A stretch of DNA of 36,328 bases from an uncultured Spirochaetaceae bacterium. GTDB lineage: Bacteria; Spirochaetota; Spirochaetia; Sphaerochaetales; Sphaerochaetaceae. The translations under genes and the position numbers were made by a program. Position 1 is the first letter of the stretch. Each line of letters opens with the position of its first letter. This document shows positions 15,726-23,556 of this stretch, piece after piece. Under the pieces are notes generated by a model, which saw only the letters and a list, made by a program, of their open reading frames with translations, made no database searches and was not told the DNA's origin. The stretch is from contig CANRIJ010000002.1 in the NCBI GenBank assembly GCA_947630635.1, positions 1-36,328 of the forward strand, read 5' to 3'.

Positions 15726-18221
15726 GTGATTGGTAGCAAAGGACATATAGCAAACATCCTAAAATTCATTATGAAGCATGCCTGGTGGGTAATGGGCATC
15801 ATTTTGTTAGTCACCCTATTCTTCTGCTATACTCTCAAAGATCTCAGAATCGATACAAACATCTTTTCCTTTGCTGGAGATGTACCAGCTGCACCAATTA
15901 ATACAACACCCAGCGAAAAGCCAAAAGATAGGCTCATTCTAAAAGGCATAAATGGAGATATGCCATTCCCAAATAAAGGCGAAATAGTCCAAGTTCCAAA
16001 CAGAGCAAACACTTTTTCTGAGACGGAATTCGAAAATACAATACCATTTGAAGAGGTTGAGCCAATTCTCAATCCGTATTCAGAAGAAAAAACTGGTTCA
16101 TTCCCAGACGGTTATGTAATCGTTTTTACAAGTGAGGACTTATACACACCCGAAGTCCTAAACGAAATCTATTCTGTAATGATGAATCTTGAAAATAGAT
16201 ATGAAATTGGACCAGTACTCTCCCCATTCGATTACGTAACTGTTGAGAAAAAGGGCACGCGGCTCTCAATTGTACCAATAGCACCAGTTAAACGAGGAGA
16301 GCTATGGACTGAAGAAGATATAGAACTCTTCAAAGAACGACTTTTAAAGGACTCAGTTGCCAAAGATTATCTTTACTCATCTGACGGCAATACAATCATG
16401 ATCTACTACAGAGCTAGAGGGCTTAATTCAGACTCAATCAGAGAACTCGATACAATCGTAAACCCTCTTAGAAAATATGGGCGCTTAGCCCTTAATGGAG
16501 GCGGATTAATAACGGATGCAGTCATGAAGTACATTAATAGGGACCTAATACTTCTAATCTGTCTCTCGTTTATAGTTATACTTACCATCTTTTATCTGTC
16601 TTTCCACTCACTTAGGGCAGTACTCATACCTGCAGTAGTATCTCTGGTAGGCTTAATATGGACTCTTGGAACAATGACTCTAATGGGCTATAAGCTCACC
16701 ATTGTTACAATCCTAACTCCTGTATTGGTGCTGACTCTTGGCTCCTCATATTCTGTTCACATGCTAAGCGAGTATTTTGAGACGGTTAATGAACACGACG
16801 AAGAAAGACTCAATGAGCATTTCTCAAGAATATCGAAAACCATCTTTTTTGCTATGCTTACGACAGTCGTAGGTTTCTTAGCTCTATTAATTTGCCGAAC
16901 AAAACTATTCAGAGAACTGGGCATAACAATATCAATAGGCATTTTCTTCTGCTGGTTTTTATCTTTCACACTACTGCCAGCGATACTTGCCAAATCAAGG
17001 CTGCCAAAGCCCAAGACAGTCAAAAAAATCGAATATGGGCTCCTATCCAAAGTCGTTAATGGAACAGCAAGAGCAATAGTAAGATTTTGGTGGATACCGC
17101 TTATTGTCCTCGTCTTAGTATTCATATGGTTTTTATTCATAGAAAACAAGATAGGCTTTGATTCTAACTACATGTCTTATTTCCCGGATAATGATCCAAT
17201 TGCCATAGATTCAAAGTATTTTGCCAAGACTCTGGGGGGGACAGATCCCTACTACTTATACATCTATGCACCAAAAGGAGAAGATAAATTCTTCTTGAAA
17301 GCAGAGAATCTAAAGGATGTCTATGCTTATGAACAAACTATAAAGGCTGCAGATCCCGATATAGTGCAGGTTCTCTCTTTCAGCCAATATGTAAGCTTCT
17401 TAAATGAGGTCTACAACGGAGAGTCTGGAATTCCAGATAACAATGGACTTATATTGCTTCTTTCCAGAACACTACAGCAGATAAAAGGCATCATAGGCTC
17501 CGATGTACTCGATATGCTGATCACTGAAGATGGAAATACAATTACCCTATCCATGAGAAACTATGATTATGTAGAACAGGATCTACAGACAACAGCAAGC
17601 GCCAGACGACTGAATCAGACTCTAGACTACTATCTATATATGCTTCCAGAGGGAACTACCAGCCAAGTCGGCTCTCTTGCTGCAACGAATCTAAGGGGAA
17701 GCGATATCATAATGGAAGATCAAACCAAGGCCACTTGGCTCTCTATGATCTTAATTTTCATAATAGCCTCAATTGCCTGTCTATCTATTCTCTATGGAGT
17801 TTCCACCCTATTCCCAGTAAGTGTCGGAGTTATGATCATATACATCTTAATGTGGTGCATTGGAATGAACTTTGACATAGTTACGGTTGGTTTCAGCTCA
17901 ATAGCAATTGGTTGCGGAGTCGATGATGCAATACATTTTATGCTTCGATTAAAGAATAGGAGAAAAATACTTCACGGACACCCTTATAGAGACATTGTAT
18001 TTGCAAACATAATTGAAACTGGCAAACCAATCATCCTTACAACTGTAAGTATAGATGCAGGCCTTCTAATGCTCCTATTTGCTTCCTTCAAGCCAATCAA
18101 ATACTTTGGAGTGCTGATGTTTGTTGCACTCTCTGCCGCAATGATCGCGACTCTTACAATTCTTCCAGCAATCCTTATTTTCTTTGACAAGATCAGAGAC
18201 TTCTTGAAGAAAAAGAAGTAA
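15726..18221 (+). CDS. MMPL/RND-family transporter (COG1033 type)
   Basis: An 831-aa inner-membrane transporter with duplicated RND architecture. One membrane helix at 20-37 is followed by a large periplasmic region (about 45-265), a five-helix bundle (about 270-430), then a repeat: a helix near 455-475, a second periplasmic region and five helices to the C-terminus. The two helix-4 motifs are visible as GSSYSVHMLSEY (about 338-349) and GVDDAIHFMLR (about 731-741); the second keeps the acidic proton-relay pair. Relatives (MmpL, HpnN) export lipids or glycolipids across the envelope. It lies between the flippase and a licD gene, which makes a glycolipid cargo plausible, though this is inference. 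No membrane-fusion or TolC partner is nearby. The GTG start is supported by the promoter geometry; an ATG 15 codons in is the alternative. Confidence 0.85.
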   Translation: MIGSKGHIANILKFIMKHAWWVMGIILLVTLFFCYTLKDLRIDTNIFSFAGDVPAAPINTTPSEKPKDRLILKGINGDMPFPNKGEIVQVPNRANTFSETEFENTIPFEEVEPILNPYSEEKTGSFPDGYVIVFTSEDLYTPEVLNEIYSVMMNLENRYEIGPVLSPFDYVTVEKKGTRLSIVPIAPVKRGELWTEEDIELFKERLLKDSVAKDYLYSSDGNTIMIYYRARGLNSDSIRELDTIVNPLRKYGRLALNGGGLITDAVMKYINRDLILLICLSFIVILTIFYLSFHSLRAVLIPAVVSLVGLIWTLGTMTLMGYKLTIVTILTPVLVLTLGSSYSVHMLSEYFETVNEHDEERLNEHFSRISKTIFFAMLTTVVGFLALLICRTKLFRELGITISIGIFFCWFLSFTLLPAILAKSRLPKPKTVKKIEYGLLSKVVNGTARAIVRFWWIPLIVLVLVFIWFLFIENKIGFDSNYMSYFPDNDPIAIDSKYFAKTLGGTDPYYLYIYAPKGEDKFFLKAENLKDVYAYEQTIKAADPDIVQVLSFSQYVSFLNEVYNGESGIPDNNGLILLLSRTLQQIKGIIGSDVLDMLITEDGNTITLSMRNYDYVEQDLQTTASARRLNQTLDYYLYMLPEGTTSQVGSLAATNLRGSDIIMEDQTKATWLSMILIFIIASIACLSILYGVSTLFPVSVGVMIIYILMWCIGMNFDIVTVGFSSIAIGCGVDDAIHFMLRLKNRRKILHGHPYRDIVFANIIETGKPIILTTVSIDAGLLMLLFASFKPIKYFGVLMFVALSAAMIATLTILPAILIFFDKIRDFLKKKK

Positions 18222-18249
18222 TCCAAACTCTATCTTGTAAAAAATATAA

Positions 18250-18269
18250 AGTTGTTAAATTTAACAACT
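18250..18269 (+). promoter_or_regulatory. 20-bp perfect palindrome overlapping a promoter (operator candidate)
   Basis: The 20 bases read the same on both strands: half-site AGTTGTTAAA followed by its complement. It covers the -35 hexamer TTGTTA (18252-18257) of the promoter driving the second licD. There is no U-run, so it is not a terminator. A dimeric repressor site is the simplest reading. Confidence 0.5.
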
Positions 18270-18280
18270 GCAATTATACT
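18252..18280 (+). promoter_or_regulatory. Promoter of the second licD gene
   Basis: TTGTTA (18252-18257), a 17-nt spacer, TATACT (18275-18280, 5 of 6). The expected transcript start near 18287 leaves a leader of about 25 nt containing the AAGGA ribosome site used at 18312. Confidence 0.5.
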
Positions 18281-18311
18281 TAAATCAAAAATTCAGCCAT
18301 TAAGGAACAAA

Positions 18312-19124
18312 ATGCCATTTAGAGAAATAAGCCTAAGAGATTTTCAACTCGAGCTTTTAAGATTATTAGATTTCATTTTGGATTACTGCAACAAAAAGGG
18401 ATATAAAGTATATCTCAGCGGAGGAACTCTCTTAGGAGCAATACGCCATAAGGGATTCATTCCTTGGGATGATGATATTGATGTCTGCATGCCAAGAGAG
18501 GATTACGAAAAACTCTGCAAAGATAAAACCCTGTTGGAAGGAATAGATGGATATGTTCTAAAACCTTATATGAAAACCCCAAATGGAAATATTTTCATGA
18601 AACTTTTTGATACAAAAGTCAAAATCAATGAGACATCAAATTATCCATTTATAAACAAAGGTTATATCAATATTGATATATTTCCTGTTGATAAGCTCCC
18701 AAATGGAAAACTAAAAATAAAATTGCTGACTTTCAAAATCAAGAAATATGCTCAATTTATAAATATGGCTGGAACTTATAATTATGAAACAAAAGGCCTA
18801 CGCCTAATATGCGACAAAATTTTCTGCAATCTTTATAGAAAAATCGGCGTTGATAAATTCGCAAAAAGAATAAATGCAAATGCTACAAAATACGAAGACT
18901 CAAAAACAAACAAAATGATGGGTTTTGTCACTTGGGGCATAGGACTCATACCTGAACCCGAACTAAAAGATGATATCGAAATAATATTCGAGGGAAGAAA
19001 GATGAAAACTTTCAGAGGCTGGGACTATTGTCTTCAAAGCTCATATGGTGACTACATGAAAATTCCTCCTATAAACAAAAGAATTAACCACAGAGAAACA
19101 CTATTGATCGATTCAAGCAGATAA
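18312..19124 (+). CDS. LicD family phosphotransferase, copy 2
   Basis: A 270-aa LicD enzyme with the core GAIRHKGFIPWDDDIDV (42-58) and a YGDYMKIPP tail, both shared with the copy at 10995-11846. It should transfer a phospho-head group from a CDP-linked donor onto the glycan. The start at 18312 is chosen because AAGGA lies 5 nt upstream and the palindrome/promoter ends before it. An upstream TTG at 18252 would place 20 residues inside the promoter. Two different LicD proteins in one locus suggest two acceptor positions. It is AT-rich like its neighbours and is followed by a GT2 gene with its own promoter. Confidence 0.87.
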   Translation: MPFREISLRDFQLELLRLLDFILDYCNKKGYKVYLSGGTLLGAIRHKGFIPWDDDIDVCMPREDYEKLCKDKTLLEGIDGYVLKPYMKTPNGNIFMKLFDTKVKINETSNYPFINKGYINIDIFPVDKLPNGKLKIKLLTFKIKKYAQFINMAGTYNYETKGLRLICDKIFCNLYRKIGVDKFAKRINANATKYEDSKTNKMMGFVTWGIGLIPEPELKDDIEIIFEGRKMKTFRGWDYCLQSSYGDYMKIPPINKRINHRETLLIDSSR

Positions 19125-19196
19125 GATCATTTAAAAAACTCATCTTTAGTATTGCTATGAAATACTCCAATTGATCTCTCTGCTTTAGTTTTAACC

Positions 19197-19225
19197 TTTA
19201 CAGCAAAAACTGCATAAGATAACAT
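19197..19225 (+). promoter_or_regulatory. Candidate promoter of the intact GT2 gene
   Basis: TTTACA (19197-19202, 5 of 6), 17 nt, TAACAT (19220-19225, 4 of 6), then 7 nt to the ATG at 19233. There is no ribosome site, so the geometry is leaderless. Confidence 0.4.
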
Positions 19226-19232
19226 TCCATCT

Positions 19233-20267
19233 ATGCCAAAGCTTACATTAATAGTCCCAGTTTACAACACTCCAATAGATCTGTTTTACCCAGCAATAAA
19301 AAGCTTTGCAGAACAAAAGATTGATATAGATTATGAAATACTGATAGTTGATGACGGCTCCAACAAAGAAACAAAAGAAGCTATACAGAGAGTTAAGCAT
19401 CAATACCCTTTAATTCAAGTAATTGAGCATGATAAAAATTTGGGACCTAGCTCAGCTAGAAATACAGGAATAAAAAATAGCAATTTAAGAGACAATGACT
19501 ATTTGGCTATTTTTGATTCGGATGATCTATTGGACGCAGGAGCACTCCAAAAAATCATAGATGTTTTCAAGGATAACCCAGATGCTGACATGATTTCATA
19601 TGGCTACCGTGTGAAATACCCCAATAAAATAGATACAATTACATTAACTGATAAAATAACAATAGCAACCCCAAAAGAATTTGCCATCAACTATTTAACA
19701 GGATACACATGGAACAAAGTCTATAAGAAAAAACCTAATTTCGAATTTCCATTGTGCATTGAATCAATGAGGCAAATGGAAGACAAAATTTGGAATATCG
19801 ATATTCTTGATCAGTCAGAAAAGATTATTGTCATTCCAAATGTTCTATATACATATAACGTTTACGGTGGATCTCTTTCCAACAACAATACCAAGGCTGC
19901 AATAATTCAACATGAACGCTATGTAGGATTGGAAAAAGCAATAAAGAAGATAAAGCATTTTGGAAAAGATGCAACTAGAAAACAAGTAGAACTATACCTT
20001 AGCCATGCATTAAGAGATTATTGCTATTGGAAATATGACTTTAAAGGCGATAAGAAAACTAAAAAAGAACAAACCATAAAGCGAGTGCAATTAACTAAAA
20101 AACTTTTACTAGTCATCCCTAGAAAAGAAATAAAAAGCTCATACGTTAGAAACAACCTATATTTTCTCTTTATTTTATTTCATCCCTTTACAAAAAAGGC
20201 CAACAATAAAGTAAATACATATATGGAAAAAGAAATCGAGTTTGCGGAAAATATATTCAACCGCTAA
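19233..20267 (+). CDS. GT2 family glycosyltransferase
   Basis: A 344-aa inverting glycosyltransferase. The GT-A core is LTLIVPVYNTP (4-14), VDDGS (39-43) for nucleotide binding and FDSDD (94-98) as the metal-binding DxD. The C-terminal part (YCYWKYDFKGDKKTKKE, IPRKEIKSSYVRNNLYFLFI, HPFTKKA) is shared with the broken gene at 2410-3432, so the two are paralogues and this is the working copy. It is soluble or peripheral at the membrane. The donor sugar is unknown. Position after licD suggests it completes the same glycan. Confidence 0.85.
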   Translation: MPKLTLIVPVYNTPIDLFYPAIKSFAEQKIDIDYEILIVDDGSNKETKEAIQRVKHQYPLIQVIEHDKNLGPSSARNTGIKNSNLRDNDYLAIFDSDDLLDAGALQKIIDVFKDNPDADMISYGYRVKYPNKIDTITLTDKITIATPKEFAINYLTGYTWNKVYKKKPNFEFPLCIESMRQMEDKIWNIDILDQSEKIIVIPNVLYTYNVYGGSLSNNNTKAAIIQHERYVGLEKAIKKIKHFGKDATRKQVELYLSHALRDYCYWKYDFKGDKKTKKEQTIKRVQLTKKLLLVIPRKEIKSSYVRNNLYFLFILFHPFTKKANNKVNTYMEKEIEFAENIFNR

Positions 20268-20296
20268 CCAATTTTAAAAGCCTTCCCACCCTTCGT

Positions 20297-20325
20297 TTGA
20301 ATTGTAAACAACTTTCCACTATGTT
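20297..20325 (+). promoter_or_regulatory. Candidate promoter of the GT4 gene
   Basis: TTGAAT (20297-20302), 17 nt, TATGTT (20320-20325), each 4 of 6. It leaves a leader of about 38 nt with an AAAGGGG stretch upstream of the ATG at 20370. Confidence 0.3.
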
Positions 20326-20369
20326 AATCTAACAATGCTTCTACAAAGAAAGGGGAATAAAGACTATAT

Positions 20370-21710
20370 ATGCGGATAGCCTTTGGTTTTGACATCTTCT
20401 ACCCTGAAACAAACGGTGTCATTACTTCTACTTTGAATTTGGCTAACAACCTGATCCTCAGAGGACACAAGGTCTATTTCTTTGTTCCCTATCACAAGAG
20501 CCTTCAGCATCTTGAAACAATAGGAAATGGAATAAAGCTTGTCAAAATCAAAGGCATGCCATCATATATCTACAAAGGCATGAGAAATATACCTGTCTCT
20601 GGATGGTATATGTATCCCTACCTTCTCAGGTACAAAATCGACATAATCCACAACACATCCCCATGGCTTATGGGCATGTCGCTAAACCATGCTGCCAGAA
20701 GACTCCATATCCCATCAATCGCTACACATCACACACTCATAGATAACCCTATCTATATCAAATATGCCCTAAAGAGCGATGCCCTGTCCTATGCGGCTCA
20801 AGACGCCATTTGGACAGTGGTATTTGCCCCATTTTACAATCTCACATGGATGGCAACTGCCCCAAATAAAGCAACATGCAGACAGGTCCAAGAGAGATTT
20901 CCCGGGCTCGATGTAAGATATGTGTCAAATGGAATCGACATATCAAAATTTGACGAGAATAACCCCATCAAACCTCTTCCAAAGCAAATAGACGAGAGCT
21001 GGCTTGGCGATAAGACTTTTCTATATGTAGGAAGACTTGGATATGAGAAAGCAATTGATGTGGCCTTTGATGCATTCCAGCTTCTTCTAGAGAGAATTCC
21101 AGATGCAAAGTTCATAATCATCGGCAGAGGGCCTGCAGAGGAGATGCTTAAGCGACAAATCAAAAAACTCTCCATTGAAAATAACGTCCTTATGACAGGC
21201 CTCATTCCAAACGATGAGATCATTGGATCAAGACTCTTCTCAAAAGTCGCGGCCTTTGTAACAGCGTCGCTTTCAGAAAACCAGGCAATAACTGTAATAG
21301 AATCGCTCTGCTCAGGCTGCCCGGTAATCTGTGCCGATGTCGAGAATATGCACAATCTCGTTGATGAGAGCCAAGGCTGGTTCTTTGAGGGAGGAAGCGC
21401 AGAGGACCTATCAAAGAAGATGGAATATGTTCTAACTCACAGCGAGGAAAGAGATGAAAAGGCTCTTGCTACAAAGAAATCCCTTCCCCTCTTTGACGGA
21501 AAGAATGTAGCTGCTCAATTTGAGAGAATCTATTTAGACCTACTTGCCATGAAACGCGGCGGCTTCTACGTAAAAAAAGGAAGAGAAAAAGCTGAAAAAT
21601 ACCTCTACAACCCAAAAAAGAAGGGCTACAAGGAAAGAGCTCAGAGGAAATTAGACAGAAAACTCAAAAAAGAGGAAAAGAACTCTAAGAGGAAAAAAGG
21701 AGATAATTAA
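20370..21710 (+). CDS. GT4 glycosyltransferase (diacylglycerol-glucosyltransferase-like)
   Basis: A 446-aa GT-B retaining glycosyltransferase. The N-terminal domain starts FGFDIFYPETNGVITSTLNLA, the pattern of lipid glucosyltransferases and PimB-like enzymes, and includes ATHHTLIDNPIYIKY. The C-terminal domain has YVGRLGYEKAIDVA, the E-x7-E motif (E303 and E311 in SENQAITVIES), and a basic lysine-rich tail from about residue 400 (KKGREKAEKY, KKKGYKERAQRK) that could hold it on acidic membrane lipids. Spirochaetes of this type often carry diglyceride glycolipids, so glycolipid synthesis fits, but sugar and acceptor are not proven. The epimerase gene starts 4 nt later, so they are co-transcribed. 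Confidence 0.82.
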   Translation: MRIAFGFDIFYPETNGVITSTLNLANNLILRGHKVYFFVPYHKSLQHLETIGNGIKLVKIKGMPSYIYKGMRNIPVSGWYMYPYLLRYKIDIIHNTSPWLMGMSLNHAARRLHIPSIATHHTLIDNPIYIKYALKSDALSYAAQDAIWTVVFAPFYNLTWMATAPNKATCRQVQERFPGLDVRYVSNGIDISKFDENNPIKPLPKQIDESWLGDKTFLYVGRLGYEKAIDVAFDAFQLLLERIPDAKFIIIGRGPAEEMLKRQIKKLSIENNVLMTGLIPNDEIIGSRLFSKVAAFVTASLSENQAITVIESLCSGCPVICADVENMHNLVDESQGWFFEGGSAEDLSKKMEYVLTHSEERDEKALATKKSLPLFDGKNVAAQFERIYLDLLAMKRGGFYVKKGREKAEKYLYNPKKKGYKERAQRKLDRKLKKEEKNSKRKKGDN

Positions 21711-21714
21711 TCCC

Positions 21715-22755
21715 ATGCCTTTGTCTTTACTCAAAAGCAAAATCGTACAAGAGGACATTCTCTCTATAATAAATGAGGAACTGCCTTTTCACGAATTAAA
21801 GGAAAAGAGATTTCTTATCTCAGGCGCAACGGGATTAATTGGAACATATACTACTCTTGTCCTCACAGAACTAAATAGACAAAAAGATCTATCAATTGAA
21901 ATCAAGGTTCTCACACGAGATTCAGAGAAGGCAAAAAAACATTTCTCTGATGTATCTGAGAAAATTGAATTCTATGAGTCAATAGAGGATATTGATCCAA
22001 ATATTGACTATATACTTGATTTCTCTTCTCCAACCTCCAGCAAATACTTTACAGAGAAACCAGTTGAAACCATGGAGGCTAACATCATCAATCTCTGGTC
22101 TCTATTAGAGCTTGCGCTCGAGTCTGAATCAAAGAAAGTAATCTTCTCTTCCTCCCTAGAGGTCTACGGAAATCAAAATACCCAAGAGCCTTTTAAAGAA
22201 GAATCAGAGCTTCCTGTGAATCCAGCTAGAATCAGAGATTCCTATCCAATATCGAAAATCGCCTCTGAAATGCTCGGAAACTCCTATGCTCATGAATATG
22301 GCATTGATTTTTCCTCAATCCGCTATGCAGGAACCTTTGGGCCATCATCAAATATAAAGACGAATGAAAGATTTATAAACGATTTCATCAGAAAAGCCTA
22401 TTCTGGCGAAGATATAGTCTTAAAGACAGAGGGGAAGACAAAAAAACAGCTCTTATATCTATCAGATGCCATCACTGCCCTTTTCTATGTGCTTTTCTTC
22501 TCAGAGAAGGGCGAAAGCTATAATGCTGCAGACATGGCCTCTTTAATGTCTATCAAAGAGACAGCCGAGATGATAATCAAAGTCTCCAAAAGCAATTCAA
22601 AGGTACTGGTATCAAAAGAAAACACAGATTATTTTCCCAAGGAGCATATTACAGAGATGGATACCTCAAAGCTAAGAGACCTCGGCTGGACTGTTAAAGT
22701 ATCCCCAAGAGAGATGTTCTCAAGACTCATAGGCTTTCTTGAAGAATACAAATGA
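21715..22755 (+). CDS. NAD-dependent epimerase/dehydratase (extended SDR)
   Basis: A 346-aa nucleotide-sugar modifying enzyme. The NAD-binding loop is GATGLIGT (37-44). The catalytic set is FSSSLEVYG for the Ser region and Y177-x-x-x-K181 (YPISK). The RYAGTFGP block and the DFIRKAYSGEDIVLKTEGKTKKQLLYLSD segment resemble UDP-glucuronate decarboxylase and dTDP-glucose dehydratase relatives. It should make an unusual nucleotide sugar for the locus. It starts 4 nt after the GT4 gene. The exact reaction (epimerase, decarboxylase or dehydratase) cannot be set by eye. Confidence 0.82.
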   Translation: MPLSLLKSKIVQEDILSIINEELPFHELKEKRFLISGATGLIGTYTTLVLTELNRQKDLSIEIKVLTRDSEKAKKHFSDVSEKIEFYESIEDIDPNIDYILDFSSPTSSKYFTEKPVETMEANIINLWSLLELALESESKKVIFSSSLEVYGNQNTQEPFKEESELPVNPARIRDSYPISKIASEMLGNSYAHEYGIDFSSIRYAGTFGPSSNIKTNERFINDFIRKAYSGEDIVLKTEGKTKKQLLYLSDAITALFYVLFFSEKGESYNAADMASLMSIKETAEMIIKVSKSNSKVLVSKENTDYFPKEHITEMDTSKLRDLGWTVKVSPREMFSRLIGFLEEYK

Positions 22756-22808
22756 CACAAGATTGACTGGGTAGACAAAACCTCTATTAACTTCTAACCT
22801 AAAGCCCT

Positions 22809-23498
22809 ATGAACAAGGTACCGGAAAACCCTTCAAAAAACCGGATTGACAGCTCATTTTCCCTAATAGCTGTATCTGCGGTTCTAATCACACTCTATCT
22901 AACTGCAAACCTAATGGCAGTTAAGATAATCAGAGTCGGATCTGTATCGATCTTCGATGCAGGAACAATCACATTCCCATTTGCATTCATGCTTGGAGAT
23001 GTTCTCTCTGAGATATGGGGCTTCAAAATTGCCAAGAGAGTCATATTCCTCTCTTTTCTATGCAATATAATCCTAGTTCTCTTCACTGGACTGGGAATTT
23101 TTCTCCCATACCCAGACTATATGGAGAGCGTGCAGCAGGGCTACATTACAGTCTTTGGCTATGTGCCAAGAATAGTTATTGCATCCTTGATATCCTTCTT
23201 GGCAGGAGAGCTGATAAATGCAAAGGTCCTAGTGGTCATGAAAGAAAAGAGCAAAGATGGAAAACTGCTCTTTTTGAGAACCATAGGCTCTTCTGTTGTA
23301 GGATATGCAGTTGATACTACCCTATTTGTCGTTATTGCATTCATTGGCACCTCCCCCCTATCAGAGATATGGTCCATGATTTGGATACAGTACCTGGCAA
23401 AGCTCCTAATCGAGGCAACTCTCGGCACTCCTATGGCATATCTCCTGGTTTGGAAGCTCAAAAAGAAAGAGGCGCTTTCGTTGACACCAAATAGCTGA
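22809..23498 (+). CDS. yhhQ: Queuosine precursor transporter (VUT/YhhQ family)
   Basis: A 229-aa inner-membrane protein with about six helices. The family pattern is clear: LITLYLTANLMAVKII near the start, then DAGTITFPFAFMLGDVLSEIWGF, a conserved charged set in the second helix, and a last helix with LLIEATLGTPMAYLLVWKLKK. YhhQ proteins import queuine or preQ0/preQ1 for tRNA modification. It supports the presence of a queuosine pathway together with queH at 31347-31886. No preQ1 riboswitch was found in the 53-nt gap upstream. The basic start region and ATG are unambiguous, although no ribosome site is obvious. Confidence 0.88.
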   Translation: MNKVPENPSKNRIDSSFSLIAVSAVLITLYLTANLMAVKIIRVGSVSIFDAGTITFPFAFMLGDVLSEIWGFKIAKRVIFLSFLCNIILVLFTGLGIFLPYPDYMESVQQGYITVFGYVPRIVIASLISFLAGELINAKVLVVMKEKSKDGKLLFLRTIGSSVVGYAVDTTLFVVIAFIGTSPLSEIWSMIWIQYLAKLLIEATLGTPMAYLLVWKLKKKEALSLTPNS

Positions 23499-23518
23499 TA
23501 TGGTAGTTTTTTAAGTGC

Positions 23519-23534
23519 TGTTTTTGCAAAAACA
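23519..23534 (+). promoter_or_regulatory. 16-bp perfect palindrome upstream of the SurA/PpiD-like gene
   Basis: The sequence TGTTTTTG and its complement form a perfect 16-bp palindrome, 22 nt before the ATG at 23557. It could be a protein-binding site or a weak hairpin; no clear promoter boxes frame it. Confidence 0.3.
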
Positions 23535-23556
23535 TATTGGTTAAAAGAGGTAAATC

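Noticed and set aside
20834-21355. 173-codon minus-strand frame inside the GT4 gene
   Set aside because: Antisense to the catalytic GT-B region; no domain features.
22756-22808. preQ1 riboswitch upstream of the queuosine-precursor transporter
   Set aside because: The gap contains AACCTCT and CTAACC-like pieces but not the GAGGTT...CCTCT hairpin followed by the A-rich pseudoknot tail. It is too short and does not fold as expected.
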